A DNA stretch of 64,000 bases, from positions 333,530-397,529 of the forward strand of contig NZ_JANUQM010000004.1 in NCBI RefSeq assembly GCF_030386795.1. The letters are read 5' to 3'. Positions 7,642 to 16,937 of this stretch are shown here, one piece after another (position 1 is the stretch's first letter; every line of letters begins with the position of its first letter). The notes under the pieces are model-generated. The model was not told the origin of the DNA and did no database searches. It saw only the letters and a list, made by a program, of their open reading frames with translations. This DNA comes from Streptomyces sp. S.PNR 29. Lineage in GTDB: Bacteria; Actinomycetota; Actinomycetes; Streptomycetales; Streptomycetaceae. The translations under genes and the position numbers were made by a program.

Positions 7642-8238
7642 GTGACCTTGGCGCAAGCGCGCGTGAAGGCACGCAAGGAATCCGTGTTCGGCGAACGCTT
7701 CGCGGTTTTCGCCGAATGCCTGCTCACCGGCGTCTGGATCGCCGTGGCCTCACTCGGCGTGGTCACCTACCCGGCCGCCTTCGCCGCCGGCGCGCGGCAT
7801 CTGCGCCGGCGGACCGCGCACCAGGGCGGCGGCTGGCGGGAGTTCGTCACGGACTTCCGTACGGCGGTGCGCGGCGGATGGCCGGCCGGTCTGGCCGGGT
7901 GGGCCGCGGTGGCCGCGGTCTGGGTGGACGTCCAGGCCGCGAGAGCCGGGATCCCCGGCGGGACGCTCGTCGGGGCCGTCGGCCTGTTCGCGCTGATCGG
8001 GCTCGCCGTGGCCGGGCTGCGTGCCGCGGCGGTCTGGACTCCGGACGCCCGCTGGCGCGCGCTGCTCGCCGCGGCGGGCCGCCGGACCGTCCTGGACCCC
8101 GCCGGGTCCTTCCTCATCGTCTGCGGACTCGCCGTCGTGGCCCTGTCCGCATGGTTCGTCACCCCGCTGGCGGTCCCCGTCCTCGGGGCCGTCGCGGCGG
8201 CGGCCGTCGCCGTGGAGGAGCGGTACCGGCACCGCTGA
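7642..8238 (+). CDS. DUF624 / YesL-like membrane protein
   Basis: The 198-residue protein has about five hydrophobic segments and the arrangement of the YesL (DUF624) family: a first helix ending in a P-A-A-F-A-A-G-A-R-H stretch and a W-R-E-F-V-T-D-F-R amphipathic segment, then further helices. YesL-type genes are repeatedly found beside pectin and rhamnogalacturonan transporters, and the position here between the permease and an exo-lyase fits that pattern. Its molecular role is unknown. The GTG at 7642 is close to the GAGG site; a TTG at 7648 has better spacing (eight bases) and is an alternative start. Confidence 0.7.
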   Translation: MTLAQARVKARKESVFGERFAVFAECLLTGVWIAVASLGVVTYPAAFAAGARHLRRRTAHQGGGWREFVTDFRTAVRGGWPAGLAGWAAVAAVWVDVQAARAGIPGGTLVGAVGLFALIGLAVAGLRAAAVWTPDARWRALLAAAGRRTVLDPAGSFLIVCGLAVVALSAWFVTPLAVPVLGAVAAAAVAVEERYRHR

Positions 8239-8335
8239 CGGGCGGTGCCCTCGTACAAGGCCGGCGTCCGAGGCGCCGTACCTCTCTCTGTCATGCCCTT
8301 GACCACCCCCTTGCCCCCGCACGGAAGGAAAGGCC

Positions 8336-11071
8336 ATGTCCCCCATCCCCCGCAGGTCCCTCCTCAAGGCGGCCGCCGTCGCCGGAGCCGCCGCCCAGTT
8401 CAGCTGGGCGCTAGGGGCGCAGGACGCGCAGGCAGCGCCCAGAGCCGAGCCCGCCGACGCCGATCCCGTGACCCTGTCCTGGCTGGAGGACGGCGGCCTC
8501 GGCGCCGCCCCCGGCTCCACCGTCGGCGTGCCCTGGCCGAAGGGCGTGTACCGGGAAGACCAGGAGTTCGCGCTGACGGACGCGGACGGCACGGCCGTAC
8601 CCGTGCAGTCGTGGCCGATCGCGTACTGGCCGGACGGGTCGCTGAAGTGGACCGCCCACGCCGTCAGTTCGGGCTCCGGCAAGCTCACCCTCACCGCCGG
8701 CGCGCCGGCCGCCCCCGCCAAGAAGGTCACCGTCGACAAGAGCGGCGGCACGATCGACATCTCGACCGGCGTCATCAGCGCGCGGATCGGCAAGTCCGGC
8801 GCCACGATCATCAAGTCGGTCACCCGCGGCTCCACCGAGATCGCCAAGAACGGACGGCTCGTGCTGATCCGTCAGCCGGAGTTCGAGGACGGCGACCAGG
8901 GCACGGTGAAGACCGAGCGCTTCGAGGGGGCCATCTCCAAGGTCGAGGTCGAACAGGAGGGACCGGTCCGGGCCGTCGTCCGCATCGACGGCAAGCACCG
9001 CAAGGGCGACCGCACCTGGCTGCCGTTCTCCATCCGCCTGTACTTCTACGCGGGCGCCGACTCCTTCCGCATGGTGCACACCATCACCTACGACGGGAAG
9101 CAGGAGCGCGGCAAGGCGAGCGGTGACTTCATCCGCGGCCTCGGCGTCCGCTTCACCGTGCCGATGCGGGACCAGGCCTACGACCGGCACATCCGGCTCG
9201 GCGGCGAGGGCACCGGCCTGCTCCGGGAGGCCGTCAAGGGCATCACCGGCCTGCGCCGGGACCCGGGCGCGGCCGTGCAGGCGGCCCAGTTCGAGGGCAG
9301 GAAGCTGCCCGACCCCTCCACCTGGGACCAGCGGGTGACGACCCGGCTGCAGTACATCCCCGAGTGGGGCGACTACACCCTCTCCCAGCTCTCCGCCGAC
9401 GGCTTCACCCTGCGCAAGCGCACGAAGAAGGGGTACGGCTGGATCGCCGCCGGCGGCGGACGCCGTGCCTCCGGATTCGGCTACGTCGGCGGCGCGAGCG
9501 GCGGCTTCTCGTTCGGCCTGCGGGACTTCTGGGAGAAGTTCCCCGCCCAGCTGGACATCCGGAACGCCCACACGTCCGAAGCCGAGGTCACCCTCTGGCT
9601 CTGGTCGCCCGAGGCGCAGCCCATGGACATGCGCTTCTACCACGACGGCATGGGCCAGGACACCTACGCCGAACAGCTCGAAGGCCTCAACATCACCTAT
9701 GAGGACTACGAGCCGAAGTTCGGCACCCCCTACGGCATCGCCCGCACCTCGGAACTGCTGTTCTGGGCCAACGACTCCACCCCCGGTGCCGAGACGCTCG
9801 CCCAGCAGGTCGAGGCGGTCCGCGTGCTGCCGCAGCTCGCCGCCCCGCCCAAGCAGCTCATCAAGGCCAAGGTCTTCGGCCCGGGCCTGTACTCCGAGCC
9901 CGACCGCTCCACCCCGGCCAAGGCGAAGATCGAGGACCACCTCGACTTCCTCTTCACCTACTACAAGGACCAGGTGGAGCAGCGCCGCTGGTACGGCTTC
10001 TGGGACTACGGCGACATCATGCACACCTACGACACGTTCCGGCACCAGTGGCGGTACGACATCGGCGGCTACGCCTGGGACAACTCCGAGCTGTCGCCGG
10101 ACCTGTGGCTGTGGTTCGCGTACCTGCGCTCCGGCCGCGCGGACATCTTCCGCTTCGCCGAGGCGATGACCCGGCACACCGGCGAGGTCGACGTCTACCA
10201 CCTGGGCGAATGGGCGGGCCTCGGCACCCGGCACGGTGTGCAGCACTTCGCCGACAGCGCCAAGCAGCAGCGCATCGCCAACACCACCTACCGGCGCTAC
10301 TACTACTTCCTCACCGCTGACGAACGCGTCGGCGACCTCATGCACGCCAACGTCGACTCCGACGAGACGTTCCTCGTCCTCGACCCGCTGCGCAAGGTGC
10401 GCACCGATCCCTACACCCCCGACCGGCACGCCCTGTCGATCGGCTTCGGCACCGACTGGAGCGGCCTGGTGTCGGCCTGGCTGACGGAGTGGGAACGCAA
10501 GGGTCCCAAGTGGGAGAAGGCCAAGGCGCGTGTGCTGTCGACGATGGAGGGCATCGCCGCCCAGCCCAACGGCTTCGTGCAGGGCAGCGGTCTGTACGAC
10601 CTGGACACCGGCAGGTTCGCCGTCGCGGACAAGCCCGTGGTGAGCGTCTCCCACCTGTCGGCCGTGTTCGGCCTCAACGAGCTGTGCGCCGAGCTCATCG
10701 ACCTGGTCGACATGCCGAAGTTCAACGAGGCGTACTTCGACTACTGCCGCTACTTCAACGCCACCAAGGCCGAGCAGAAGGCGCGCTACGGCTCCGACTT
10801 CGGCAGCCTGCTGCTCTTCCAGGGCCACTCGCGCCTCGACGCGTACGCCGCCGTCAAGACCGGCGACGAGAAGCTGGCCAAGCGGGCGTGGGAGAAGTTC
10901 TACAACTCCGACGGCTACAAGGAGTCGGCGCCCTGGAGGACGGAGAAGCTGAGCGGCCCGGTCGCGCTCGTGCCGGGCAGCGAGGCCACCTGGGTGTCCA
11001 CCAACGACACCGCGCTGTACGGCCTCGCCGCCATCGAGAACCTGGCGCTGCTGGGCGACAAGATGCCGTAG
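8336..11071 (+). CDS. Tat-exported exo-rhamnogalacturonan lyase (PL26 / YetA-like)
   Basis: The 911-residue protein resembles the PcRGLX/YetA family: an N-terminal RIFT-barrel-like domain (about residues 45-280, beginning VTLSWLEDGGLG), a central beta-sandwich, and a large alpha/alpha-toroid C-terminal domain (from about residue 500, rich in W, Y and H: RRWYGFWDYGDIMHTYD, WAGLGTRHGVQHF). Family members remove unsaturated disaccharides from rhamnogalacturonan I. The signal MSPIPRRSLLKAAA is a twin-arginine leader with likely cleavage after AQA at residue 33, so the enzyme is exported folded. The ATG follows GGAAGG. It lies 97 bases after the DUF624 gene and ends seven bases from a convergent gene. 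Family membership is judged from length and motif pattern, not a search. Confidence 0.75.
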   Translation: MSPIPRRSLLKAAAVAGAAAQFSWALGAQDAQAAPRAEPADADPVTLSWLEDGGLGAAPGSTVGVPWPKGVYREDQEFALTDADGTAVPVQSWPIAYWPDGSLKWTAHAVSSGSGKLTLTAGAPAAPAKKVTVDKSGGTIDISTGVISARIGKSGATIIKSVTRGSTEIAKNGRLVLIRQPEFEDGDQGTVKTERFEGAISKVEVEQEGPVRAVVRIDGKHRKGDRTWLPFSIRLYFYAGADSFRMVHTITYDGKQERGKASGDFIRGLGVRFTVPMRDQAYDRHIRLGGEGTGLLREAVKGITGLRRDPGAAVQAAQFEGRKLPDPSTWDQRVTTRLQYIPEWGDYTLSQLSADGFTLRKRTKKGYGWIAAGGGRRASGFGYVGGASGGFSFGLRDFWEKFPAQLDIRNAHTSEAEVTLWLWSPEAQPMDMRFYHDGMGQDTYAEQLEGLNITYEDYEPKFGTPYGIARTSELLFWANDSTPGAETLAQQVEAVRVLPQLAAPPKQLIKAKVFGPGLYSEPDRSTPAKAKIEDHLDFLFTYYKDQVEQRRWYGFWDYGDIMHTYDTFRHQWRYDIGGYAWDNSELSPDLWLWFAYLRSGRADIFRFAEAMTRHTGEVDVYHLGEWAGLGTRHGVQHFADSAKQQRIANTTYRRYYYFLTADERVGDLMHANVDSDETFLVLDPLRKVRTDPYTPDRHALSIGFGTDWSGLVSAWLTEWERKGPKWEKAKARVLSTMEGIAAQPNGFVQGSGLYDLDTGRFAVADKPVVSVSHLSAVFGLNELCAELIDLVDMPKFNEAYFDYCRYFNATKAEQKARYGSDFGSLLLFQGHSRLDAYAAVKTGDEKLAKRAWEKFYNSDGYKESAPWRTEKLSGPVALVPGSEATWVSTNDTALYGLAAIENLALLGDKMP

Positions 11072-11078
11072 CCGGGGG

Positions 11079-13436
11079 TCAGTTCATCCTCCCCAGGACC
11101 TCCCGCCACCGCCGGACGTCCCGGATCCGCTGCTCGTACGTCGCCCCGAGGGCGAGCAGCAGCAGTCCGGCGAGGGCGGGAGGCGCCCAGCGGGGGAGTG
11201 CCCCCGCGACCTGGACGAGGTAGGGGGCGAGCTCGTGCAGCGCGTCGAGCGCGAGCACCGCCCCGCCCAGCACCAGCGGCGCCCCGAGATGATGCCGGGC
11301 CCCGAGCAGGGTGACCAGCAGTGCTGTCGCACCCAGCAGCAGCGGGCGCTGCCAGTGCGAGTCGGTCCAGGCCGCGGCGAGGCTCGGCACGAAGGTGGCG
11401 GCGAGGCCGGGGCCGTACGCCGTCCAGGACGACGCCCGCGGGTCGCGGCGCCTGCGCAGGGCGCCGACGAGCAGGGCCGGGACGGTGACCGGGAGCGTGT
11501 ACGCCTCGGGCGTGCCGACGTCCCAGGACGCCAGCCGCACCCAGGTGGCCAGGACGAACAGCGCGGTGGCCGCGTATCCGGCGGGGCGGCGGTCGGAGCG
11601 GACCGCCGTGCCCGCGGTGATCACTCCGCACAGCGCGAGGACGAGCGCGAGCATCGGCGGGTCGCTGACGGCCAGCCCGACGGCGACCAGTCCGGCGACG
11701 GCTCCCGTCACCTCGACGGCCACCCTCGTCGTGCCGCGGAGGCGGAGCGCGAGCAGGGCCGCGGCCACGGGTACGGCGAGGACGAGCAGCGCGGTGTGCT
11801 GCGGCTGCCGGCCCGCGGCGGCGCCCGTCGCGCAGGCCAGTGCGGTGGCGTACGCGAGGGCGGCCGGGGCCGTGAGAGGGGAGAGTGACTTTATTCCGGA
11901 GGACGCGGCGAACAGCGCGGTCAGGGCGGACAGCACGGTCAGGGTCGCGGTCTGTGCGGTGAGGGAGAGCAGGGCGAGAGGGAGGGAACCGGCGAGTGCG
12001 AGGACGGTGGCGGTGAGGCGCGCGGGCGGGGTCCGCCGGACGTACGCGGCTGCCACCAGGGCTGCGGCCGTCGTGGCTCCCTGGCACAGGAGGCCTGCGA
12101 CGTAGGGGAGTTGCAGGACGGGCGGGAGGGTGAATGCCGCGGCCCACGTGAGGACCAGCGCACCGCTCGGTGCCCTCCAGGTCCCGTCCTTCACCGCCAG
12201 GAAGAGCACGGCGGCGACCGCCACCAGGACGAGGGGAACAGCTGTTGCCGCCTGCGGTGGCCAGGGCACCACGACGGTCACCGCCTCGCGGGCGTCGGAG
12301 GGAGCCCCGGCCCACACTCCCGTAACCCGGCCGAACGGCCCCAGCAGCGTGACGGCGACGACGGGCAGCGCCCACAGGACGGCCAGCGCCTGGACGGCAC
12401 CGGACGCCCACGCGAGGCCGTGCCGCACCGTCTCCGGCACGCCTCCCACCCGTACGGCCGCCAACAGAGCGATGCCGCAGGCGAGATGGGCGGGGACCGT
12501 CCACGCGTCCGGCAGGGCGGGGCGTGCGACGCCGCCGAGAGCGGCGACGGCGAGGAGCCCCGAGGCCAGGGCCAGGCAGAGCGAGAGCTTCTTGCCCTGC
12601 CGCTGCCAGGCGGCCCCCAGGATGATCGCCGCCGCCAGGAGGAGGAGCGCCGCCGCACGGGCGGCGGCGCTCGGGCCGGCGGCCGTCCACGACAGCCGGC
12701 CGGCCGCTGATATGCCGCAGGCGCCGAGGCCGTAGGCACCGACGGCGGCGACGGCACGTACCGGTCCTCCGGTCGCCCGGAGCGCCAGTACCGTGTCGCA
12801 CCCGGCCGTCACCAGCAGCGCGGTCGTGACCCCGTACGGAACGGCGGTGGCCGCGAGGCTCCAGAGCAGCAGCGGGAGTTGGGCGACGGCCAGCGCGGCG
12901 GGCAGCGGCAGCCGCAGCGCGGCCGCACCGGGCAGGGCACGGCTGTACGCCGCCCACAGCCCCGCCAGCACAGCTGTCGCGATCGCCGCGTACCCCGTGC
13001 CGTCCGCCCCCGGGAAGGCCACCTCGTGCAGCGCGTACGCGTCCAGCACCGTCAGCGCGAGTCCCAGGCCCGCCACCGACTCGGCCGTCGACCTGAGGCC
13101 CCGCCTCAGCAACGGCACCGGCACGGCGAGCGCCGCCGCCGTGACCGCCCCGAGCACCAGGGCCCGCCCGGCGATCCCCAGGTGCCCCCAGCTGACCAGC
13201 GTGAACGCCGTCGCCGCGATGGCGAGCAGGACACCGCCGAGCACGAGCAGCACGTTCTGGACGCGCGGGGCGCTGGTCTCCGGGCGCGGGGGCGCGGCGG
13301 GGGCCGGCGGCGCCGGGTACAGGGCGGCGACCAGCCGGCCGCGGCGGGCCAGCAACTGGGCCCGGCGGAGGTCGAGTCGCCGCAGTTCGGCGTCGATGAG
13401 CCGCAGCTCCTCGGCCGGAGGCGGGGTGTGCGTCAT
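11079..13436 (-). CDS. Very hydrophobic SCO7613-type integral membrane protein
   Basis: A 785-residue protein composed almost wholly of Ala/Leu/Val-rich membrane segments, probably twenty or more, after a short charged N-terminal coil (ELRLIDAELRRLDLRRAQLLARR). The repetition of helices without obvious catalytic motifs fits the actinobacterial 'SCO7613 C-terminal domain' membrane proteins, of unknown function. An ATG at 13436 (MTHTPPP) is chosen as it precedes the coil directly; an in-frame ATG at 13472 is the alternative. It converges on the lyase gene with seven bases between the stops, and is divergent from the SRPBCC gene. Confidence 0.75.
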   Translation of the reverse strand: MTHTPPPAEELRLIDAELRRLDLRRAQLLARRGRLVAALYPAPPAPAAPPRPETSAPRVQNVLLVLGGVLLAIAATAFTLVSWGHLGIAGRALVLGAVTAAALAVPVPLLRRGLRSTAESVAGLGLALTVLDAYALHEVAFPGADGTGYAAIATAVLAGLWAAYSRALPGAAALRLPLPAALAVAQLPLLLWSLAATAVPYGVTTALLVTAGCDTVLALRATGGPVRAVAAVGAYGLGACGISAAGRLSWTAAGPSAAARAAALLLLAAAIILGAAWQRQGKKLSLCLALASGLLAVAALGGVARPALPDAWTVPAHLACGIALLAAVRVGGVPETVRHGLAWASGAVQALAVLWALPVVAVTLLGPFGRVTGVWAGAPSDAREAVTVVVPWPPQAATAVPLVLVAVAAVLFLAVKDGTWRAPSGALVLTWAAAFTLPPVLQLPYVAGLLCQGATTAAALVAAAYVRRTPPARLTATVLALAGSLPLALLSLTAQTATLTVLSALTALFAASSGIKSLSPLTAPAALAYATALACATGAAAGRQPQHTALLVLAVPVAAALLALRLRGTTRVAVEVTGAVAGLVAVGLAVSDPPMLALVLALCGVITAGTAVRSDRRPAGYAATALFVLATWVRLASWDVGTPEAYTLPVTVPALLVGALRRRRDPRASSWTAYGPGLAATFVPSLAAAWTDSHWQRPLLLGATALLVTLLGARHHLGAPLVLGGAVLALDALHELAPYLVQVAGALPRWAPPALAGLLLLALGATYEQRIRDVRRWREVLGRMN

Positions 13437-13529
13437 GCCCCGGAGTGTGGCCCTGGCCACGTCGTCCGGCATGAGTGCGGGTACTCAGAACGTACTCATC
13501 CACCGCCCGGATACGGGCAGGCGCTCCCC

Positions 13530-13970
13530 ATGGACTGGACGCACTACCGCTTCCGCAGCCTGTGGGCCCTGCCCGCACCGCCCGCCACCGTGTACGACGC
13601 GCTGGAGCGCGCCGAGGACTACCCCCGCTGGTGGCGCCAGGTGCGCGAAGTGACCAGGCTCGACGACACCACCGGCGTCATCCGCATCCGCTCACTCCTG
13701 CCGTACGACATGACCTTCACCGCGCGGGAGACACGACGGGACGCGGGGGTGCTGGAGATCTCGATGTCCGGGGACATCGACGGCTGGGCCCGCTGGACCG
13801 TCACCCCCAAGGGCGCCGGCACCTTCGCCCGCTACGAGCAGGCCGTCGACGTCAACAAGTCGCTGCTCAGGATGCTCGCCATACCCGGGCGGCCGCTCTT
13901 CCGCGTCAACCACCGGCTGATGATGCGCGCCGGGCGGCGGGGGCTGGCCGCGTACCTGCAAGCGGTTTGA
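13530..13970 (+). CDS. SRPBCC-fold (polyketide cyclase / START-like) protein
   Basis: A 146-residue protein with the helix-grip pattern of the SRPBCC superfamily: an N-terminal strand and helix (YRFRSLWALPAPPATVYDALERAEDYPRWW) that ends in the typical YPRWW signature, antiparallel strands in the middle, and a long C-terminal helix (RLMMRAGRRGLAAYL). Such proteins bind a hydrophobic ligand in a central cavity. No partner gene reveals the ligand. Its stop codon overlaps the -35 box of the second tRNA-Val gene, so transcription of the two is physically intertwined. Confidence 0.85.
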   Translation: MDWTHYRFRSLWALPAPPATVYDALERAEDYPRWWRQVREVTRLDDTTGVIRIRSLLPYDMTFTARETRRDAGVLEISMSGDIDGWARWTVTPKGAGTFARYEQAVDVNKSLLRMLAIPGRPLFRVNHRLMMRAGRRGLAAYLQAV

Positions 13971-13996
13971 AGGAAACGCGCGGGGACCTGTATTGT
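13967..13996 (+). promoter_or_regulatory. Promoter of tRNA-Val copy 2
   Basis: TTGAAG (13967-13972) and TATTGT (13991-13996) are 18 bases apart and end 13 bases before the tRNA 5' end. The -35 hexamer contains the TGA stop of the upstream gene. Confidence 0.65.
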
Positions 13997-14009
13997 TCAG
14001 TCCGTTGCT

Positions 14010-14081
14010 GGGCGATTAGCTCAGTGGGAGAGCGCTTCGTTCACACCGAAGAGGTCACTGGTTCGAACCCAGTATCGCCCA
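14010..14081 (+). tRNA. tRNA-Val(CAC), copy 2
   Basis: The 72-base gene is identical to the copy at 3861-3932, including anticodon CAC, D-arm, T-arm and discriminator A; CCA is not encoded. The flanks differ, so the two are separate transcription units rather than a large recent duplication. Confidence 0.97.
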
Positions 14082-14089
14082 CCGGCAAG

Positions 14090-14123
14090 GAGCCGGTCCG
14101 CATCACGCGGACCGGCTCTTTTT
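14090..14123 (+). terminator. Intrinsic terminator after tRNA-Val copy 2
   Basis: A 12-bp perfect stem (14090-14101 with 14107-14118) with a five-base loop is followed immediately by five T residues, a textbook intrinsic terminator and one of the few with a T tract in this window. Confidence 0.9.
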
Positions 14124-14179
14124 GTTCGCCCGCGGCCGGTATACGCTGCCGATCTTCATGGAGGCAGGGGGGACCTTCC

Positions 14180-16024
14180 TTGAGTACGGCAAAAGGCAAG
14201 AGGGCGAGGCCGATCGGGCCGCTGACCGCGGGACGCAGGAGTTTCACCCCGACCAAGATCTTCTTCCTGGTGCTCCTGCTCGGTGGTCTCGTCGCGCTCG
14301 CCCGAGTGAGCGGGAACGTGGAGCGCGTCAACACGATGTGGGTGGGCGCCGAGGTCGCCGCGGACGGCAGTGTCCGGATCACCGAGGTCATCGACTACGA
14401 CTTCGGATACCCCGACCAGACCCGGCACGGCATCTACCGCGATCTGCCGGACCTCCCCTACGACGCGGACAGAGCCGAGGCCGTCGCCACCATGGACGGC
14501 CACCGGGTCCCCTGGGAACTCGACATCGGCGAGCGCTACGAGGAGCCGGACGGCCGGAGGGAGATCGCCACCCGTATCAAGGTGGGCGACCCCGACCGCT
14601 CCGTCACCGGAGTGCACCGGTACCGCATCCAGTACACGCTCACGGACGTCGTGAAGAACGGCAAGCTGGCCTGGGACGCCGTCGGCACGGGATGGCGGGT
14701 CGACCGCTCCGACGTCGAGATCCACGTCGTGGCGCCCTACGACCTCACCGGCACGCGCTGTGCGCAGGGCACCAACGGTTCCGAGGACGGCTGCACCGCG
14801 GAGAAGACCGAGCCCGGCCACCTCGTCGTCGGGCTCGACAAGCTCAAGGGACGGGAGGGCATCACCCTGTACGCCTCCCGTGGCCCGAAGCTGACCGGCA
14901 CGGAGCCCGCACTGCCCGAGCCGCCCACGGGCAAAGCAGTCGGCTCGACCATGCAGCACCCGCTGTGGGTGGGCCTGCTCGCCTTCGCCTTCGCCCTGGC
15001 CTGCGCCCTTGCGACGGTCCAGCTGCTGCGCTTCCTCGGCCGCGACCGGATCGCCGAGGACGGCCCGGACGCAACGCCCGGCAGGACCCGGCGCGTCGAC
15101 CTCGACCGGCTCGCCGCCTCACTCACCCCGTCCCCCGTGCCCCCGGAGGGACTGACCCCGGCCCAGGGCGGAATCCTCCTCTCCGAACGCGTCGAACACC
15201 GACACAAGGTGGCCTGGCTGCTGGGGGCGGCCGTCGACGGGCACATCACCATCAAAGGGACCGACCAGCATCCCACCCTCAAACGCCGGAACCCCGTCGA
15301 TGCCCCGGAGGACCCGGACGCGAGGGTCGTCCTCGGCAGCATCTTCTCCGGGCGCGACAAGGTCACCCTGGGCTGGTACGACCCGCAGTTCAGGTCCGCC
15401 TGGGAAAGCCTCTCCCGCCGACTGGAACAGTGGCAGGCCGACAGCGGCCTGTGGGACGCGGCCGCCGCGGAACGCGCCCGCCTCGGGCGGACCATCGGCA
15501 CCACCGCCACCCTGCTGGGCTTCGTCGTCTCGGCCGTCGGAGCCTGGATCGGCGGAGGCCGGAACGCGGTCGGCTGGCCGATCCTCGCGGTGGGCCTGAT
15601 CGCCGTGGCGGCCGGCTTCGCGCTGCGGCTGCGCTCCTGGGAGTTGCAGACCCGCAGCCCTCGGGGCGCCGCCCTCTGGCTTCAGGTGGAGGCGTTCCGG
15701 CGCTACCTCGTCGACCCGTCCCCGCTCCAGGCGGACGAGGCCTTCGACGAGGAACGGATGGAGCTGTACACGGCCTGGGCGGTGGCCCTGGGCGTGGCCC
15801 ACGCCTGGGAGAAGGCGATCGCCGACTCGACCGTGGCCCCCGGACGCCCCTCGACCCTGACCTCCCGGATCACCCCCGCCCTGGCCGTGGGCCTGCTCGT
15901 CCACACCGTGCACTCCAGCGCCGCCCCGGCCTCCAGCAGCGGCGGTGGCGGGGGCGGCGGTGGCGGCGGTGGTGGAGGAGACGTCGGCGGCGGAGAGGGA
16001 GGCGGCGGCGGAGGCTCCTGGTGA
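14180..16024 (+). CDS. DUF2207 membrane protein with poly-glycine tail
   Basis: A 614-residue protein of the DUF2207 (YciQ-like) family: an N-terminal membrane segment (IFFLVLLLGGLVALA), an extracellular beta-rich DUF2207 domain (about residues 45-235, with the DYDFGYPDQTRHGIYRD type of start), a second membrane segment near residue 260, a cytosolic part, two further segments near 440-475, and a C-terminal tail of over 20 glycines ending in GSW, which is usual in this family. The TTG at 14180 is preceded by a strong AGGGGGGA site at 14166-14173. It follows the tRNA-Val terminator and is monocistronic. The function of the family is unknown. Confidence 0.9.
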   Translation: MSTAKGKRARPIGPLTAGRRSFTPTKIFFLVLLLGGLVALARVSGNVERVNTMWVGAEVAADGSVRITEVIDYDFGYPDQTRHGIYRDLPDLPYDADRAEAVATMDGHRVPWELDIGERYEEPDGRREIATRIKVGDPDRSVTGVHRYRIQYTLTDVVKNGKLAWDAVGTGWRVDRSDVEIHVVAPYDLTGTRCAQGTNGSEDGCTAEKTEPGHLVVGLDKLKGREGITLYASRGPKLTGTEPALPEPPTGKAVGSTMQHPLWVGLLAFAFALACALATVQLLRFLGRDRIAEDGPDATPGRTRRVDLDRLAASLTPSPVPPEGLTPAQGGILLSERVEHRHKVAWLLGAAVDGHITIKGTDQHPTLKRRNPVDAPEDPDARVVLGSIFSGRDKVTLGWYDPQFRSAWESLSRRLEQWQADSGLWDAAAAERARLGRTIGTTATLLGFVVSAVGAWIGGGRNAVGWPILAVGLIAVAAGFALRLRSWELQTRSPRGAALWLQVEAFRRYLVDPSPLQADEAFDEERMELYTAWAVALGVAHAWEKAIADSTVAPGRPSTLTSRITPALAVGLLVHTVHSSAAPASSSGGGGGGGGGGGGGDVGGGEGGGGGGSW

Positions 16025-16042
16025 CTCCCGGCGCACACGGCG

Positions 16043-16768
16043 TCAGGCCGCCGCCGGCAGGTCCGGCCGCAGCGGCCACGCCGGGTCCACCGCCTCCTCG
16101 GTGCCCTGCAGCGCGAACCACGACTGCAGCCCCCGCGCCTGTGCCGCGTGCCACACCGCCTGCAGGGTGTGCAGCTCGCCGGGGGACAGGCGCTCCAGCC
16201 GGGACGCGAAACGGCGGCCCACCGCGCGTACGACGTTCAGCGCGGCCAGCGCGTCGGCCGCCGCGTCGTGGGCGGCCTCCAGCTGGACGCCGTAGTGCGC
16301 GCACAGGTCGGTGAGGGTGCGGCGGCCCTTGCGGTAGCGGTCCAGATGCTTGTCGAGCACCCGTGGGTCGAGGACGTGCAGCGGCGTCGCCTCGAACCAG
16401 CGGCTCAGGGACGAGGCACGATGGCGCCTCAACTCGCGGTCCAGCAGCGTGAGATCGAACGGCGCGTTCATCACCACCACCGGACGCCCGGCGGCGGCCT
16501 GCTCGGCCAGCGTCTCCGCTATCTCGTACATCACCGGCGCCGGCCAGCGGCCGTTGCGCTGCAGATGTTCCTCCGTCAGCCCGTGCACCGCCGTCGCCGC
16601 GGCGGGCACCGGCACGCCCGGGTGCACCAGCCACCGGGTCACCCGGGGCCGGACGCCCGGAGCGTCCTGGACGACGACGGCGGCCGACACGATCCGGTCC
16701 GTCTCGACGTCCACACCCGTGGTCTCCGTGTCGAACGCGGCCAGGGGCCCTTCGTACCAGTACGTCAT
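16043..16768 (-). CDS. DnaQ-like 3'-5' exonuclease (DEDDh)
   Basis: The 241-residue protein has the DEDD exonuclease motifs in order: FDTETTG (Exo I, D13 and E15), a VHGLTEEHL segment, NAPFDLTLL (Exo II), and HDAAADA (Exo III, DEDDh type). It should remove nucleotides from DNA or RNA 3' ends using two metal ions. It lacks the epsilon-specific C-terminal polymerase-binding segment, so it is a free-standing proofreading-like or repair exonuclease. The ATG at 16768 has GAGGGG about ten bases upstream. It is divergent from the DUF4365 gene at 16938, and its stop is 19 bases from the convergent DUF2207 gene. Confidence 0.93.
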   Translation of the reverse strand: MTYWYEGPLAAFDTETTGVDVETDRIVSAAVVVQDAPGVRPRVTRWLVHPGVPVPAAATAVHGLTEEHLQRNGRWPAPVMYEIAETLAEQAAAGRPVVVMNAPFDLTLLDRELRRHRASSLSRWFEATPLHVLDPRVLDKHLDRYRKGRRTLTDLCAHYGVQLEAAHDAAADALAALNVVRAVGRRFASRLERLSPGELHTLQAVWHAAQARGLQSWFALQGTEEAVDPAWPLRPDLPAAA

Positions 16769-16937
16769 ACCAACACAACCCCTCGTTCGCCCTCGGCAGT
16801 TGACGCCCCGTCCGCTGCCCGTTTCGGTGATACCCGGGCTGTTTGCGCCGTACGCCGGAAGGACACAACAGGAGTACGGGTCTTTCCAGTTCAGGGGCCC
16901 GCAGCGCGGAATCACCGGTTCTGGAAGGCTGTTGGTC

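Noticed and set aside
4413..11071. Biosynthetic gene cluster for a natural product
   Set aside because: No biosynthetic enzymes are present; the genes are a carbohydrate importer, an accessory protein and a polysaccharide lyase.
3861..14081. Prophage or integrative element between the two tRNA-Val genes
   Set aside because: There is no integrase, excisionase or replication gene. Both tRNA genes are complete, whereas att-site insertion normally duplicates only the 3' part.
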